This document shows positions 32,829 through 41,239 of a DNA stretch of 64,000 bases, piece by piece (position 1 is the stretch's first letter; every line of letters starts with the position of its first letter). The position numbers and the translations under genes are program-made. This DNA comes from Streptomyces sp. NBC_01716 (GTDB taxonomy: Bacteria; Actinomycetota; Actinomycetes; Streptomycetales; Streptomycetaceae). The notes under the pieces were generated by a model, which was not told the DNA's origin, ran no database searches, and was given only the letters and a program-made list of their open reading frames with translations. Location: the NCBI RefSeq assembly GCF_036248275.1, contig NZ_CP109181.1, positions 2,914,001 through 2,978,000 of the forward strand. Direction: 5' to 3'.

Positions 32829-34712
32829 GCGCTTGGCGCGGGAGGCCGCGCGGCCGCGCTCCTTCTGGTCCAGGACGACCTTGCGGATACGGACCGTCTC
32901 CGGGGTCACCTCGATGCACTCGTCGTCGCGGCAGAACTCCAGGGACTGCTCCAGCGAGAGCCTGCGCGGCGGCACCACGTTCTCCGTGGTGTCGGCGGAG
33001 GCGGCACGCATGTTGGTGAGCTTCTTCTCCTTGGTGATGTTCACGTCCATGTCGTCGGCGCGCGAGTTCTCACCGATGATCATGCCCTCGTACACCTCGG
33101 TGCCCGGCTCGGTGAAGATGACACCGCGCTCCTGGAGGTTGACCATCGCGAACGGCGTCACCGAACCGGAGCGGTCCGCGACCAGCGAGCCGTTGTTACG
33201 GGTCCGCAGCTCGCCGAACCACGGCTCGTGCCCCTCGAAGATCGAGTGCGCGATGCCGGTGCCGCGGGTCTGCGTGAGGAACTCCGTACGGAAGCCGATG
33301 AGTCCGCGGGACGGCACGATCCACTCCATGCGGATCCAGCCGGACCCGTGGTTGGTCATCGTCTCCATACGGCCCTTGCGGGTCGCCATCAGCTGCGTGA
33401 TCGCGCCCAGGTGCTCCTCGGGGCAGTCGATCGTCATGCGCTCGATCGGCTCGTGGAGCTTGCCGTCGACGTCCTTGGTGACGACCTCGGGCTTGCCGAC
33501 CGTCAGCTCGAAGCCCTCGCGGCGCATCTGCTCGACCAGGATGGCCAGCGCCAGCTCACCTCGGCCCTGCACCTCCCAGGCGTCGGGACGCTCGGTGTCC
33601 AGGACGCGCAGCGAGACGTTACCGATCAGCTCGCGGTCCAGGCGGTCCTTCACCTGCCGGGCGGTGACCTTGTGGCCCTTGCCGCCCTTGCCGACGAGCG
33701 GCGAGGTGTTCGTGCCGATGGTCATCGAGATGGCCGGCTCGTCCACCGTGATCAGCGGCAGCGCGATCGGGTTCTCCAGATCGGCCAGGGTCTCGCCGAT
33801 CATGATGTCCGGGATACCGGCGATGGCGCAGATGTCGCCAGGACCGGCCTTCTCAGCCGGCTTGCGGGTGAGCGCCTCGGTCATCAGCAGCTCGGTGATG
33901 CGGACGTTGGACATCGTGCCGTCACGCTTGATCCAGGTGACGGTCTGCCCCTTCTTCAGCTCGCCCTGCTCGACCCGGCAGAGCGCGATACGGCCGAGGA
34001 AGTTGTCGGCGTCCAGGTTGGTGACATGGGCCTGGAGCGGCGCGTCCTCCTCGTACACCGGAGCCGGGACGGAGCTCAGGATCGTGGTGAAGAACGGCTC
34101 CAGATTGGTGCTGTCGGCCGGGACCGTGCCGTCCTCCGGCTTGGTCAGCGAGGCGACGCCGTCACGCGCGCAGGCGTAGACGATCGGGAACTCGATCTGG
34201 TCCTCGTCCGCGTCCAGGTCGAGGAAGAGGTCGTACGTCTCGTCCACGACCTCGGCGATACGGGCGTCGGGCCGGTCCGTCTTGTTGATGCACAGGATCA
34301 CCGGCAGCTTGGCCGCGAGTGCCTTGCGCAGCACGAACCGGGTCTGCGGCAGCGGGCCCTCGGAGGCGTCGACGAGGAGGACGACCGCGTCGACCATCGA
34401 CAGGCCGCGCTCGACCTCACCGCCGAAGTCGGCGTGGCCGGGGGTGTCGATGATGTTGATCGTGACCAGGTTCGGGACGTCACCGGTACCGCCCTCCTTG
34501 GGGTGGTACTTCACCGCCGTGTTCTTGGCGAGGATCGTGATGCCCTTCTCACGCTCCAGGTCGTTCGAGTCCATCATCCGGTCGTCGAGGTGCTCGGCGG
34601 CGTGCGCGGCGAAGGCACCGGCCTGCTTCAGCATGGCGTCGACCAGAGTGGTCTTGCCATGGTCGACGTGGGCGACGATGGCGACGTTACGGATGTCGTG
34701 GCGCGTGGGCAT
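32826..34712 (-). CDS. typA: Ribosome-associated GTPase TypA/BipA
   Basis: 628-residue translational GTPase. G motifs: AHVDHGKTT (G1), KGITI (G2), DTPGHADF (G3), NKTDRPDA (G4); the C-terminal EF-G-like domains and the CTD (IVPSRGLIGFRTEFLTQTRG) are complete. BipA binds 70S ribosomes and aids 50S assembly and stress adaptation. The start is ATG 34712. It lies beside the LpqW-like gene, as typA and lpqW do in M. tuberculosis (Rv1165/Rv1166). Confidence 0.96.
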   Translation of the reverse strand: MPTRHDIRNVAIVAHVDHGKTTLVDAMLKQAGAFAAHAAEHLDDRMMDSNDLEREKGITILAKNTAVKYHPKEGGTGDVPNLVTINIIDTPGHADFGGEVERGLSMVDAVVLLVDASEGPLPQTRFVLRKALAAKLPVILCINKTDRPDARIAEVVDETYDLFLDLDADEDQIEFPIVYACARDGVASLTKPEDGTVPADSTNLEPFFTTILSSVPAPVYEEDAPLQAHVTNLDADNFLGRIALCRVEQGELKKGQTVTWIKRDGTMSNVRITELLMTEALTRKPAEKAGPGDICAIAGIPDIMIGETLADLENPIALPLITVDEPAISMTIGTNTSPLVGKGGKGHKVTARQVKDRLDRELIGNVSLRVLDTERPDAWEVQGRGELALAILVEQMRREGFELTVGKPEVVTKDVDGKLHEPIERMTIDCPEEHLGAITQLMATRKGRMETMTNHGSGWIRMEWIVPSRGLIGFRTEFLTQTRGTGIAHSIFEGHEPWFGELRTRNNGSLVADRSGSVTPFAMVNLQERGVIFTEPGTEVYEGMIIGENSRADDMDVNITKEKKLTNMRAASADTTENVVPPRRLSLEQSLEFCRDDECIEVTPETVRIRKVVLDQKERGRAASRAKR

Positions 34713-35053
34713 GCTGGCTGGCGCTTCTCTCGATCGTGGGATGCGGCGTTGTTTTCCTCGTACGCCTGCCGGGCGGACACGCCACGGCTAACCCCATCGT
34801 ACGGGGCTGGCGATGCCGGGGCTTCCGGGACCGATCCGATAAGAGGCTGGGCGCTGGGGAACGTGCTCGTGGAGTGCTCGTGGAGCGCTCGTCGTGCGTC
34901 TGCTGCGACGTACTGCGGGGTGTGGGACGGCCCGGGTCAGGGGATGGCACGATCTTGCCCGCCGGGAGGCCCGGCGGGCAAGTTGATCGTCCGGCTTCCA
35001 GGGTCTGACCTGCCGGTTCTCTCCGTTTCTTCTTCTGTGCTACCGCTGTGCTT
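34713..35053. other. Intergenic region between LpqW-like gene and typA
   Basis: 341 bases. It holds the lpqW terminator (34954-34982) and the typA promoter region. A small tandem repeat, GTGCTCGTGGA twice (34863-34873, 34874-34884), is the only other structure. No gene was seen. Confidence 0.6.
34954..34982 (-). terminator. 13-bp hairpin after the LpqW-like gene
   Basis: CTTGCCCGCCGGG (34954-34966), loop AGG, CCCGGCGGGCAAG (34970-34982), a perfect stem 72 bases past the stop. Confidence 0.75.
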
Positions 35054-37801
35054 CTACTCGTCGTCGCTTTCGGGCGTCGCCTCGGCACTCTCGGACGGCG
35101 CCGTGGCGCTGTCCGAGGGCGCCGGGGCGCTGTCGGACGGCGACGGCTTCTGCGGGCCGCTCCCGCCGCCGTCCTTGAAGCCGATGTCCTCGTAGCGAGG
35201 GGTGGCGAAGGCGAAGGCACCGGCGTTCGCCACGGAGGGCTTGGCCGCCACGAGCTGCGGGCGCTGGTAGAGGGGGATGGAACCGGCCGCCGCCCAGATG
35301 CGGGCGTCGGCCTGCCTGAGCAGATCGCGGGCCGCGTTCTCGTCCAGCTCGGAGGCCGCCTGGTCGAAGAGCTGGTTGATGTGGTCCGTCCCGACGCGGG
35401 TGTAATTCTGCTCCACCAGCAGCGAGCCGTCGGAGGCGGGGACGGGCTTGGCGTAGATCGGCCGGCCGTCGGTCGCGGGGTAGGCGGTCGCGGGCCACGA
35501 GTAGAGGGCGAGGTCGTAGTCGCCCGACGCGACGTGGTCCTTGAAGTAGTTGGCGTCCGCGACCTTGCTGATGTCCGTGCGGATGCCGATGCGGTCGAGC
35601 ATGCGCGCGATCTTCTCGCCGACGGTGCGCAGCTGCTCGGAGCCGGGTCCTGAGGGGAGGACGAAGCGGAGGGTGAGCGGCTTGCCGTCCTTGGCGAGCG
35701 GGCCGGGCAGGGCAGAGGCTGATCCGGAGGTCGAGGCCGACGCGGAGGCTGATCCGGAGGCGGAGGCCGAGGCCGAGGCGGACGACGACGCCGAGGCTGA
35801 TCCGGAGGCGGAGCTCGATGCGGACGACGAGGGGGACGCGGACTCGGATTCCGTGTCAGAGCCGGAGTCGGTGTCCGACTCGGTGTCCGACTCTTCGTCG
35901 GACGCGGAAGCGGACTCGGAAGCGGACGCGGACGCGGACTCGAACGCGGACGCGGAAGTGGACGCGGAAGTGGACGCGGACGCGGACTCGGAGGGCGCCG
36001 CCGTGCCGCGCGGGGCGTACGCACCGGCCATGCCGCTCTGCTGCCTGTCCTGGGCGCTGACGTCCGAGTCGTCCAGCAGCCCGGTCCGGCCGATCAGGAC
36101 CGCGCGGTGGAAGGCGGCGGCGGGGGCCGGGGCGATCACGCTGGTGTCGCTCTCGGAGATGGGGGCGCCGCGTCCCGGCTTGTTGTCACCGACGACGTAC
36201 GAACCTTCGTCGGACGAGCTGTCGGACTCGGAGCCGGAGCCGGAAGCGGAGTCCGAATCGGAGCTGGGGCTGGAGCCGGCGTCGGAATCAGAATCCGAAC
36301 CGGAGTCGGAATCGGAGTCCTTGTCCTTGTTCTCGGCGTCCTTGTTCTTGTCCTTGTCCTTCTTCTTGTCGGCGTCGGCCTCGCTCCCGGCCTTCGTCCC
36401 GTCGTCCTTCTTCAGCGCGCCGCCCGGCACCCAGCCCGCGTCGGCCAGGAGCGCCTGCGCCTCCCGGGTGTTCTGGTCCCCGAGCGCGTCGCTGCTGTCG
36501 GCGTACGCGTGCTGTCCGGCCAGTGCCAGATGGCTGCCCGGCGGGTACGCGGGCAGGCCGAGCGGCTTGAGTACGGCCTCGGCCAGCTTCTTCCGGTCGA
36601 GTGCGCGGGCCACGGCACGCCGTACCCGCTCGTCGGCCAGCGGCCCGGTCTCCCCGTTGAGCGCCAGCTGCGTGAAGGCGGGCTCCAGGGACTTCCGTAC
36701 GACATAGCCCCGCAGGCCCTTCTGCTCCTTGGCCTCCTTGGCGAGCGCCTCTGTCCTCTTGTCCTGGGACTCCCGCGCCTCATCGGACGTCTCCTCGTCC
36801 GAGCCGCTCTCCTCGTCGGAGCCGTTCTCCTCGTCCGTGGTGTCCTCCGGGGTCCGGGTCGGCGACGCGGTGGCCGCCTGCGGCCCCGCTCCCCCACCCT
36901 TCTTGCCGTCGCGCGCCTTGTTGATCCGCTCGGCCACCGGGCTGTCGATCTCGGCGAGGTCGAGCGTGCCATCGGCGAGCGCGGCGGCCCGCTTGTCGCG
37001 CGGCACCGCGCTCAGGACGATGCTGTCGAGCTTCGGCCGGGCACCCCACCAGCGGGGGTTGCGGACGAGGGTCATCTCGCGGTCCTCGCGGTCCAGCTCC
37101 TTGATCTGGAACGGCCCGGCCGACGCCTTGAGCTTGGTGCGCGCGCCGTCGTTGAAGGAGTTCGGCGCCCCCATCACGCTCTTCGGGTACAGCGGGCTGA
37201 AGAGCGCCTTCCAGTCGGCGTACGGCTTGTTGAAGGTGACCCGGACCTCAAGGTCGTCCTTGCCGCGCTCGATCTTCTGGATCCGCTCGTATCCGGCGTT
37301 GCGCGCGGTCCAGTACGCGGACTCCTTGCCGCTCAGCGCGCGCCACTGGGCCACGAAGTCGGGGGCGCCGAGCTCACGTCCGTCGCTCCACACCGCCTGC
37401 TGGTTGAGCTTGTAGAGCACGACCTGCTTGGGCTCGCGCTCGACGATCTTCGCGGACTCCAGATAGTCCGGGTTGCGCTCCGGCCGGCCCGTCTTGTCGA
37501 GGGTGAAGAGTGAGGGCAGTACGGCGCCCGCGATGCGCGACGTCGTGGCGTCGGCGTCCGCCTGGAAGGTGTTGAGGGTGGTGGGCACGGTGTCCACGGC
37601 CCAGCGCAGCGTCCCGCCGTCGGCGATCCGGTCCCGGGCCGCGGGCCCGACGTCCTGGGCCGGGCCCGGGACCTTGCTCCGCTCCTCGCCCGAGCTGCAC
37701 CCGGCGAGCGCGGGCAGGGCGAGCACGCCGGTGGTCAGTAGTGCGACGGAGCGGATGGTCCGGGAGCATGTCCTCCCGCGTGGGGCGCCGACCTGGGACA
37801 T
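35054..37801 (-). CDS. LpqW-like substrate-binding lipoprotein with giant low-complexity loops
   Basis: 915 residues, far longer than the usual 500-600 of SBP family 5. The signal ends in lipobox ALAGC (Cys35). Recognisable family parts are GGTLRWAVDTVPTTLNTFQ, VWSDGRELGAPDF, DERVRRAVARALDRKKL and, after the insert, LTLRFVLPSGPGSEQLRTVG and DYDLALYSW. Three extra segments interrupt it: an acidic one (about 300-350), a Lys-Asp/Ser-Asp tract (478-535) and a Ser-Ala tract (603-697); the tail is Ser/Pro/Glu-rich. There are no permease or ATPase genes next to it. In mycobacteria LpqW steers PIM/LAM synthesis rather than transport. ATG 37801 has GAGG upstream; a longer frame to 37846 is less likely. 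Confidence 0.88.
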   Translation of the reverse strand: MSQVGAPRGRTCSRTIRSVALLTTGVLALPALAGCSSGEERSKVPGPAQDVGPAARDRIADGGTLRWAVDTVPTTLNTFQADADATTSRIAGAVLPSLFTLDKTGRPERNPDYLESAKIVEREPKQVVLYKLNQQAVWSDGRELGAPDFVAQWRALSGKESAYWTARNAGYERIQKIERGKDDLEVRVTFNKPYADWKALFSPLYPKSVMGAPNSFNDGARTKLKASAGPFQIKELDREDREMTLVRNPRWWGARPKLDSIVLSAVPRDKRAAALADGTLDLAEIDSPVAERINKARDGKKGGGAGPQAATASPTRTPEDTTDEENGSDEESGSDEETSDEARESQDKRTEALAKEAKEQKGLRGYVVRKSLEPAFTQLALNGETGPLADERVRRAVARALDRKKLAEAVLKPLGLPAYPPGSHLALAGQHAYADSSDALGDQNTREAQALLADAGWVPGGALKKDDGTKAGSEADADKKKDKDKNKDAENKDKDSDSDSGSDSDSDAGSSPSSDSDSASGSGSESDSSSDEGSYVVGDNKPGRGAPISESDTSVIAPAPAAAFHRAVLIGRTGLLDDSDVSAQDRQQSGMAGAYAPRGTAAPSESASASTSASTSASAFESASASASESASASDEESDTESDTDSGSDTESESASPSSSASSSASGSASASSSASASASASGSASASASTSGSASALPGPLAKDGKPLTLRFVLPSGPGSEQLRTVGEKIARMLDRIGIRTDISKVADANYFKDHVASGDYDLALYSWPATAYPATDGRPIYAKPVPASDGSLLVEQNYTRVGTDHINQLFDQAASELDENAARDLLRQADARIWAAAGSIPLYQRPQLVAAKPSVANAGAFAFATPRYEDIGFKDGGGSGPQKPSPSDSAPAPSDSATAPSESAEATPESDDE
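35711..35995. repeat. Ser-Ala-coding low-complexity tract inside the LpqW-like gene
   Basis: On the coding strand this stretch is almost entirely TCC/TCG and GCC/GCG codons with some Asp/Glu, producing hexamer and longer imperfect direct repeats. It keeps the reading frame throughout. Confidence 0.85.
36197..36370. repeat. Lys-Asp / Ser-Asp-coding low-complexity tract
   Basis: AAGGAC-type codons give way to TCCGAC-type codons, coding KDKDKNKD and then SDSDSGSDSDSD runs. It is in frame and lies in the same protein loop as the Ser-Ala tract. Confidence 0.85.
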
Positions 37802-38122
37802 GACTTCTACCTCTTCGTCCTGTTTGTGGAATTTAGAGATGATCACATCTATTGCCCGCCCACTGAAGTGGACCGGGCCGCCCCGGCAGCGGAGACACGG
37901 CGGTCAGGCGCCCGAAGCCCACCCGTACGGCTCAACGAGGAACGGGACACAGGGCCGCCGAAAGAGCGAAAATGGAGGGGCGCGACATCAACGACGCGGA
38001 GCGCACGGCTCAGGTATGCGCCGGGAATCCCTGCAGGTCCCTTCACAAGCGGGGATGTGAGGAGCGACACTCGCAGGCGCATTACCGATGGCATCGCTCC
38101 CCTGCGGAAGTGAGGGCAAGTC
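37802..38122. other. Divergent intergenic region, LpqW-like / coiled-coil gene
   Basis: 321 bases with lower GC near 37830-37860, where AGATG-ATCA-CATCT (37837-37850) forms a small palindrome close to the LpqW-like ribosome site. Two short open frames on the plus strand have no coding bias. Promoters for both genes are expected here. Confidence 0.5.
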
Positions 38123-38365
38123 ATGTCCCAGCCGGAAGATCTGACAGCAGTCCACCGTCGTATCGATGAGCTCGTTCAGCGCGTCGCGGACCTGGAGCGG
38201 ACGGTCGACCGACTGAACGAAGCCGTACCGGCGGCGCCGTCCAGGCCCGCGCCCAAGGACCGCCGCCCGGACGTGGTCACCATCCCCGACGCGCCGTACA
38301 ACGCGGCGCTGTGGACGGACTCCGACGACGAGGGTCTCGGCCTGCGGGACCGGCGCGCCCCCTAG
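38123..38365 (+). CDS. Small coiled-coil hypothetical protein
   Basis: 80 residues. The first half is a clear coiled coil (AVHRRIDELVQRVADLERTV); the second half is charged and ends DDEGLGLRDRRAP. ATG 38123 follows GTGAGGG at a good distance. There is no membrane segment or catalytic motif. It lies about 105 bases before the succinate dehydrogenase operon on the same strand, but nothing ties it to that function. Confidence 0.72.
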   Translation: MSQPEDLTAVHRRIDELVQRVADLERTVDRLNEAVPAAPSRPAPKDRRPDVVTIPDAPYNAALWTDSDDEGLGLRDRRAP

Positions 38366-38470
38366 GCGCCCGGTCGGCCTGCCGGCCTCCGACGTCCGAC
38401 ACCCGCCATCAACCGCCATCGGCCCTACGACCCCCCACCAGACCCACTCCATCTCCATACGGAGTCTTCG

Positions 38471-39292
38471 TTGGCAACAGGCACGGAACGACCCCAACTG
38501 AATACGGGCGTGCACGACACCACGCGTGCCGCCATCACCGCCCGCCACCTGCGGACCGACCGCTGGTGGCTGGCCCCTGCCGCCACGGCGGCGGGGCTGC
38601 TCGCCTTCGTCATCTACTCGACGTGGCGCGCGTTCGGGAACGCCCACTACTACGCGGCGCCGTACGTCTCACCGTTCTACTCGCCCTGTCTGGCGGAGAA
38701 TTGTGAGCCGATGAAGGGCGGCCCCAATCTGGAGATCTTCGGCAGCTGGTGGGGCCTGTCCCCCGCGCTGATCATCCTGATCTTCCCGCTGGGCTTCCGG
38801 ATGACCTGCTACTACTACCGCAAGGCGTACTACCGGGGCTTCTGGGCGTCACCGCCCGCCTGCGCCGTCGCCGAACCGCACAAGAAGTACTCCGGCGAGA
38901 CGCGCTTCCCGCTGATCCTCCAGAACATCCACCGGTACTTCTTCTACGCGGCCGTGCCGGTGGCGGTCATCCTCACGTACGACACGGCGCTCGCCTTCCG
39001 CAACTCGGATTACGAGTGGGGCCACATGGGCCTCGGCACGATCATCATGGTCGTCAACATCGTGCTGATCTGGGCGTACACCCTCTCCTGCCACTCCTGT
39101 CGCCATGTCATCGGCGGCAAGCTGAAGCACTTCTCCAAGCATCCGGTGCGCTACCGGCTGTGGGGCTGGGTCGGGAAGCTGAATCACCGTCATATGCAGC
39201 TCGCCTGGGCCTCCTTGATCAGCGTCGCCCTCGCGGACTTCTATGTGTATCTGCTCGCCAGCGGGGTCTTCGACGATCCGCGCCTCTTTTAG
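38471..39292 (+). CDS. Succinate dehydrogenase membrane anchor subunit (Sdh1 type)
   Basis: 273 residues with about five membrane helices (PAATAAGLLAFVIYSTW, LSPALIILIFPLGFRM, YFFYAAVPVAVILTY, GLGTIIMVVNIVLIWAY, LAWASLISVALADFYVYLL) and several His that could ligate haem or line the quinone site. It also has a Cys pair (PCLAENCEP). The start is TTG 38471 with GGAG seven bases before. It is a single-anchor, actinobacterial Sdh1-like layout (compare Rv0249c-Rv0247c), passing electrons from SdhB to menaquinone. It is first of three genes. Confidence 0.88.
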   Translation: MATGTERPQLNTGVHDTTRAAITARHLRTDRWWLAPAATAAGLLAFVIYSTWRAFGNAHYYAAPYVSPFYSPCLAENCEPMKGGPNLEIFGSWWGLSPALIILIFPLGFRMTCYYYRKAYYRGFWASPPACAVAEPHKKYSGETRFPLILQNIHRYFFYAAVPVAVILTYDTALAFRNSDYEWGHMGLGTIIMVVNIVLIWAYTLSCHSCRHVIGGKLKHFSKHPVRYRLWGWVGKLNHRHMQLAWASLISVALADFYVYLLASGVFDDPRLF

Positions 39293-39313
39293 TCCTAGGG
39301 AGTGCCTCCAGTA

Positions 39314-41239
39314 ATGACGCAACTCGAACGCGAGCAGTGGGACGTCGTGGTGGTGGGCGCGGGCGGAGCGGGTCTGCGGGCCGCCATCGAGGCGCGTGAG
39401 CGTGGCGCCCGTACCGCTGTCATCTGCAAGTCGCTCTTCGGCAAGGCCCATACGGTGATGGCCGAGGGCGGTATCGCGGCCTCCATGGGCAATGTGAACT
39501 CCGGGGACAACTGGCAGGTCCACTTCCGCGACACCATGCGCGGCGGGAAGTTCCTCAACCAGTGGCGGATGGCTGAGCTGCACGCGCGGGAAGCGCCCGA
39601 CCGGGTCTGGGAACTGGAGACCTGGGGCGCGCTCTTCGACCGTACGGCCGACGGGAAGATCTCCCAGCGCAACTTCGGCGGTCACGAGTACCCCCGTCTC
39701 GCCCACGTCGGCGACCGGACCGGCCTTGAGCTGATCCGTACGCTCCAGCAGAAGATCGTCGCCCTCCAGCAGGAGGACTTCCGCGAATTCGGTGACTACG
39801 AAGCCCGGTTGAAGGTCTTCCAGGAGTGCACCGTCACCTCCGTACTGAAGGAGGGCGAGCGGGTCTCGGGCACGTTCTGCTACGAGCGCGAGTCCGGCCG
39901 CTTCTTCGTCCTGGAGGCGCCCGCCGTCGTCCTCGCGACCGGCGGCATCGGCAAGTCCTTCAAGGTGACGTCGAATTCGTGGGAGTACACGGGCGACGGG
40001 CACGCGCTGGCGCTGCTCGCCGGAGCCCCGCTGCTGAACATGGAGTTCGTGCAGTTCCACCCGACGGGCATGGTCTGGCCGCCGTCGGTGAAGGGGATCC
40101 TTGTCACCGAGTCGGTGCGCGGCGACGGCGGAGTGCTGCGCAACTCCGAAGGCAAACGGTTCATGTTCGACTACATCCCGGATGTCTTCAAGGAGAAGTA
40201 CGCGGAGTCCGAGGAGGAGGGCGACCGCTGGTACGAGGACCCGGACAACAACCGGCGCCCGCCGGAGCTGCTGCCCCGTGACGAGGTGGCCCGTGCCATC
40301 AACTCCGAGGTCAAGGCGGGCCGGGGCTCACCGCACGGCGGCGTGTTCCTGGACGTGTCCACGCGTATGCCGTCCGAGGTCATCCAGCGCCGGCTCCCGT
40401 CGATGTACCACCAGTTCAAGGAGCTGGCCGACGTCGACATCACGGCCGAGGCGATGGAGGTCGGCCCCACCTGTCACTACGTGATGGGCGGGATCGCCGT
40501 CGACTCGGACACCGCCGCAACGCCCGGGGTCGCCGGTCTGTACGCGGCCGGCGAGGTCGCCGGCGGGATGCACGGCTCCAACCGGCTCGGCGGCAACTCG
40601 CTCTCCGACCTGCTGGTCTTCGGGCGCCGGGCCGGACTGCACGCGGCCGAGTACGCAGCGGGGCTCACCGAACGGCCGGCGCTCGACGAGGGTCAGATCG
40701 ACGCGGCCGCCACCGAGGCGCTGCGCCCGTTCGGCGCCGAGGAGCCGGAGGGCGGCGGCCCGCCCGAGAACCCGTACAGCGTCCACCAGGAGCTCCAGCA
40801 GACGATGAACGACCTCGTCGGCATCATCAGGCGCGAGGGCGAGATGGAGCAGGCGCTGGAGAAGCTGGGCGAGTTGCGCGCGCGAGCGGCGCGCGCCGGG
40901 GTGGAGGGCCACCGGCAGTTCAACCCCGGCTGGCACCTCGCGATCGACCTGCGGAACATGCTGCTGGTCAGCGAGTGCATCGCCCTGTCGGCCCTGGAGC
41001 GCACGGAGAGCCGCGGCGGTCATACCCGCGAGGACTGGCCGGGCATGGTGCTCGACTGGCGGCGGGTCAATCTGCACTGCCGGCTGAACGATTCCGCGCG
41101 GGACCCGTCGGCGGACCCCGCGCTCGGCCGGATCAGCCTCTCCAGGAAGACGACCGAGCCCATCCGTCCCGACCTGCTCGACCTCTTCGACAAGGAAGAG
41201 CTGGTCAAGTACCTCGCCGAAGAGGAGCTCCACGAGTGA
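39314..41239 (+). CDS. sdhA: Succinate dehydrogenase/fumarate reductase flavoprotein subunit
   Basis: 641 residues. The FAD-binding VVVVGAGGAGLRAAIEA begins the protein; AHTVMAEGGIAASMGN contains the His that normally bonds FAD covalently; THYVMGG-like HYVMGGIAV and GSNRLGGNSLSDLLVFGRRAG complete the flavin/dicarboxylate site. It oxidises succinate to fumarate. ATG 39314 was chosen (GTG 39302, in frame, sits on the ribosome-site sequence AGGGAG). Its stop overlaps the sdhB start as GTGA. Confidence 0.95.
   Translation: MTQLEREQWDVVVVGAGGAGLRAAIEARERGARTAVICKSLFGKAHTVMAEGGIAASMGNVNSGDNWQVHFRDTMRGGKFLNQWRMAELHAREAPDRVWELETWGALFDRTADGKISQRNFGGHEYPRLAHVGDRTGLELIRTLQQKIVALQQEDFREFGDYEARLKVFQECTVTSVLKEGERVSGTFCYERESGRFFVLEAPAVVLATGGIGKSFKVTSNSWEYTGDGHALALLAGAPLLNMEFVQFHPTGMVWPPSVKGILVTESVRGDGGVLRNSEGKRFMFDYIPDVFKEKYAESEEEGDRWYEDPDNNRRPPELLPRDEVARAINSEVKAGRGSPHGGVFLDVSTRMPSEVIQRRLPSMYHQFKELADVDITAEAMEVGPTCHYVMGGIAVDSDTAATPGVAGLYAAGEVAGGMHGSNRLGGNSLSDLLVFGRRAGLHAAEYAAGLTERPALDEGQIDAAATEALRPFGAEEPEGGGPPENPYSVHQELQQTMNDLVGIIRREGEMEQALEKLGELRARAARAGVEGHRQFNPGWHLAIDLRNMLLVSECIALSALERTESRGGHTREDWPGMVLDWRRVNLHCRLNDSARDPSADPALGRISLSRKTTEPIRPDLLDLFDKEELVKYLAEEELHE

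Noticed and set aside
35711..36370. Repetitive DNA considered as a CRISPR array or non-coding minisatellite
   Set aside because: There is no repeat-spacer pattern; the tract is one continuous reading frame inside a lipoprotein gene with codon-phase periodicity.
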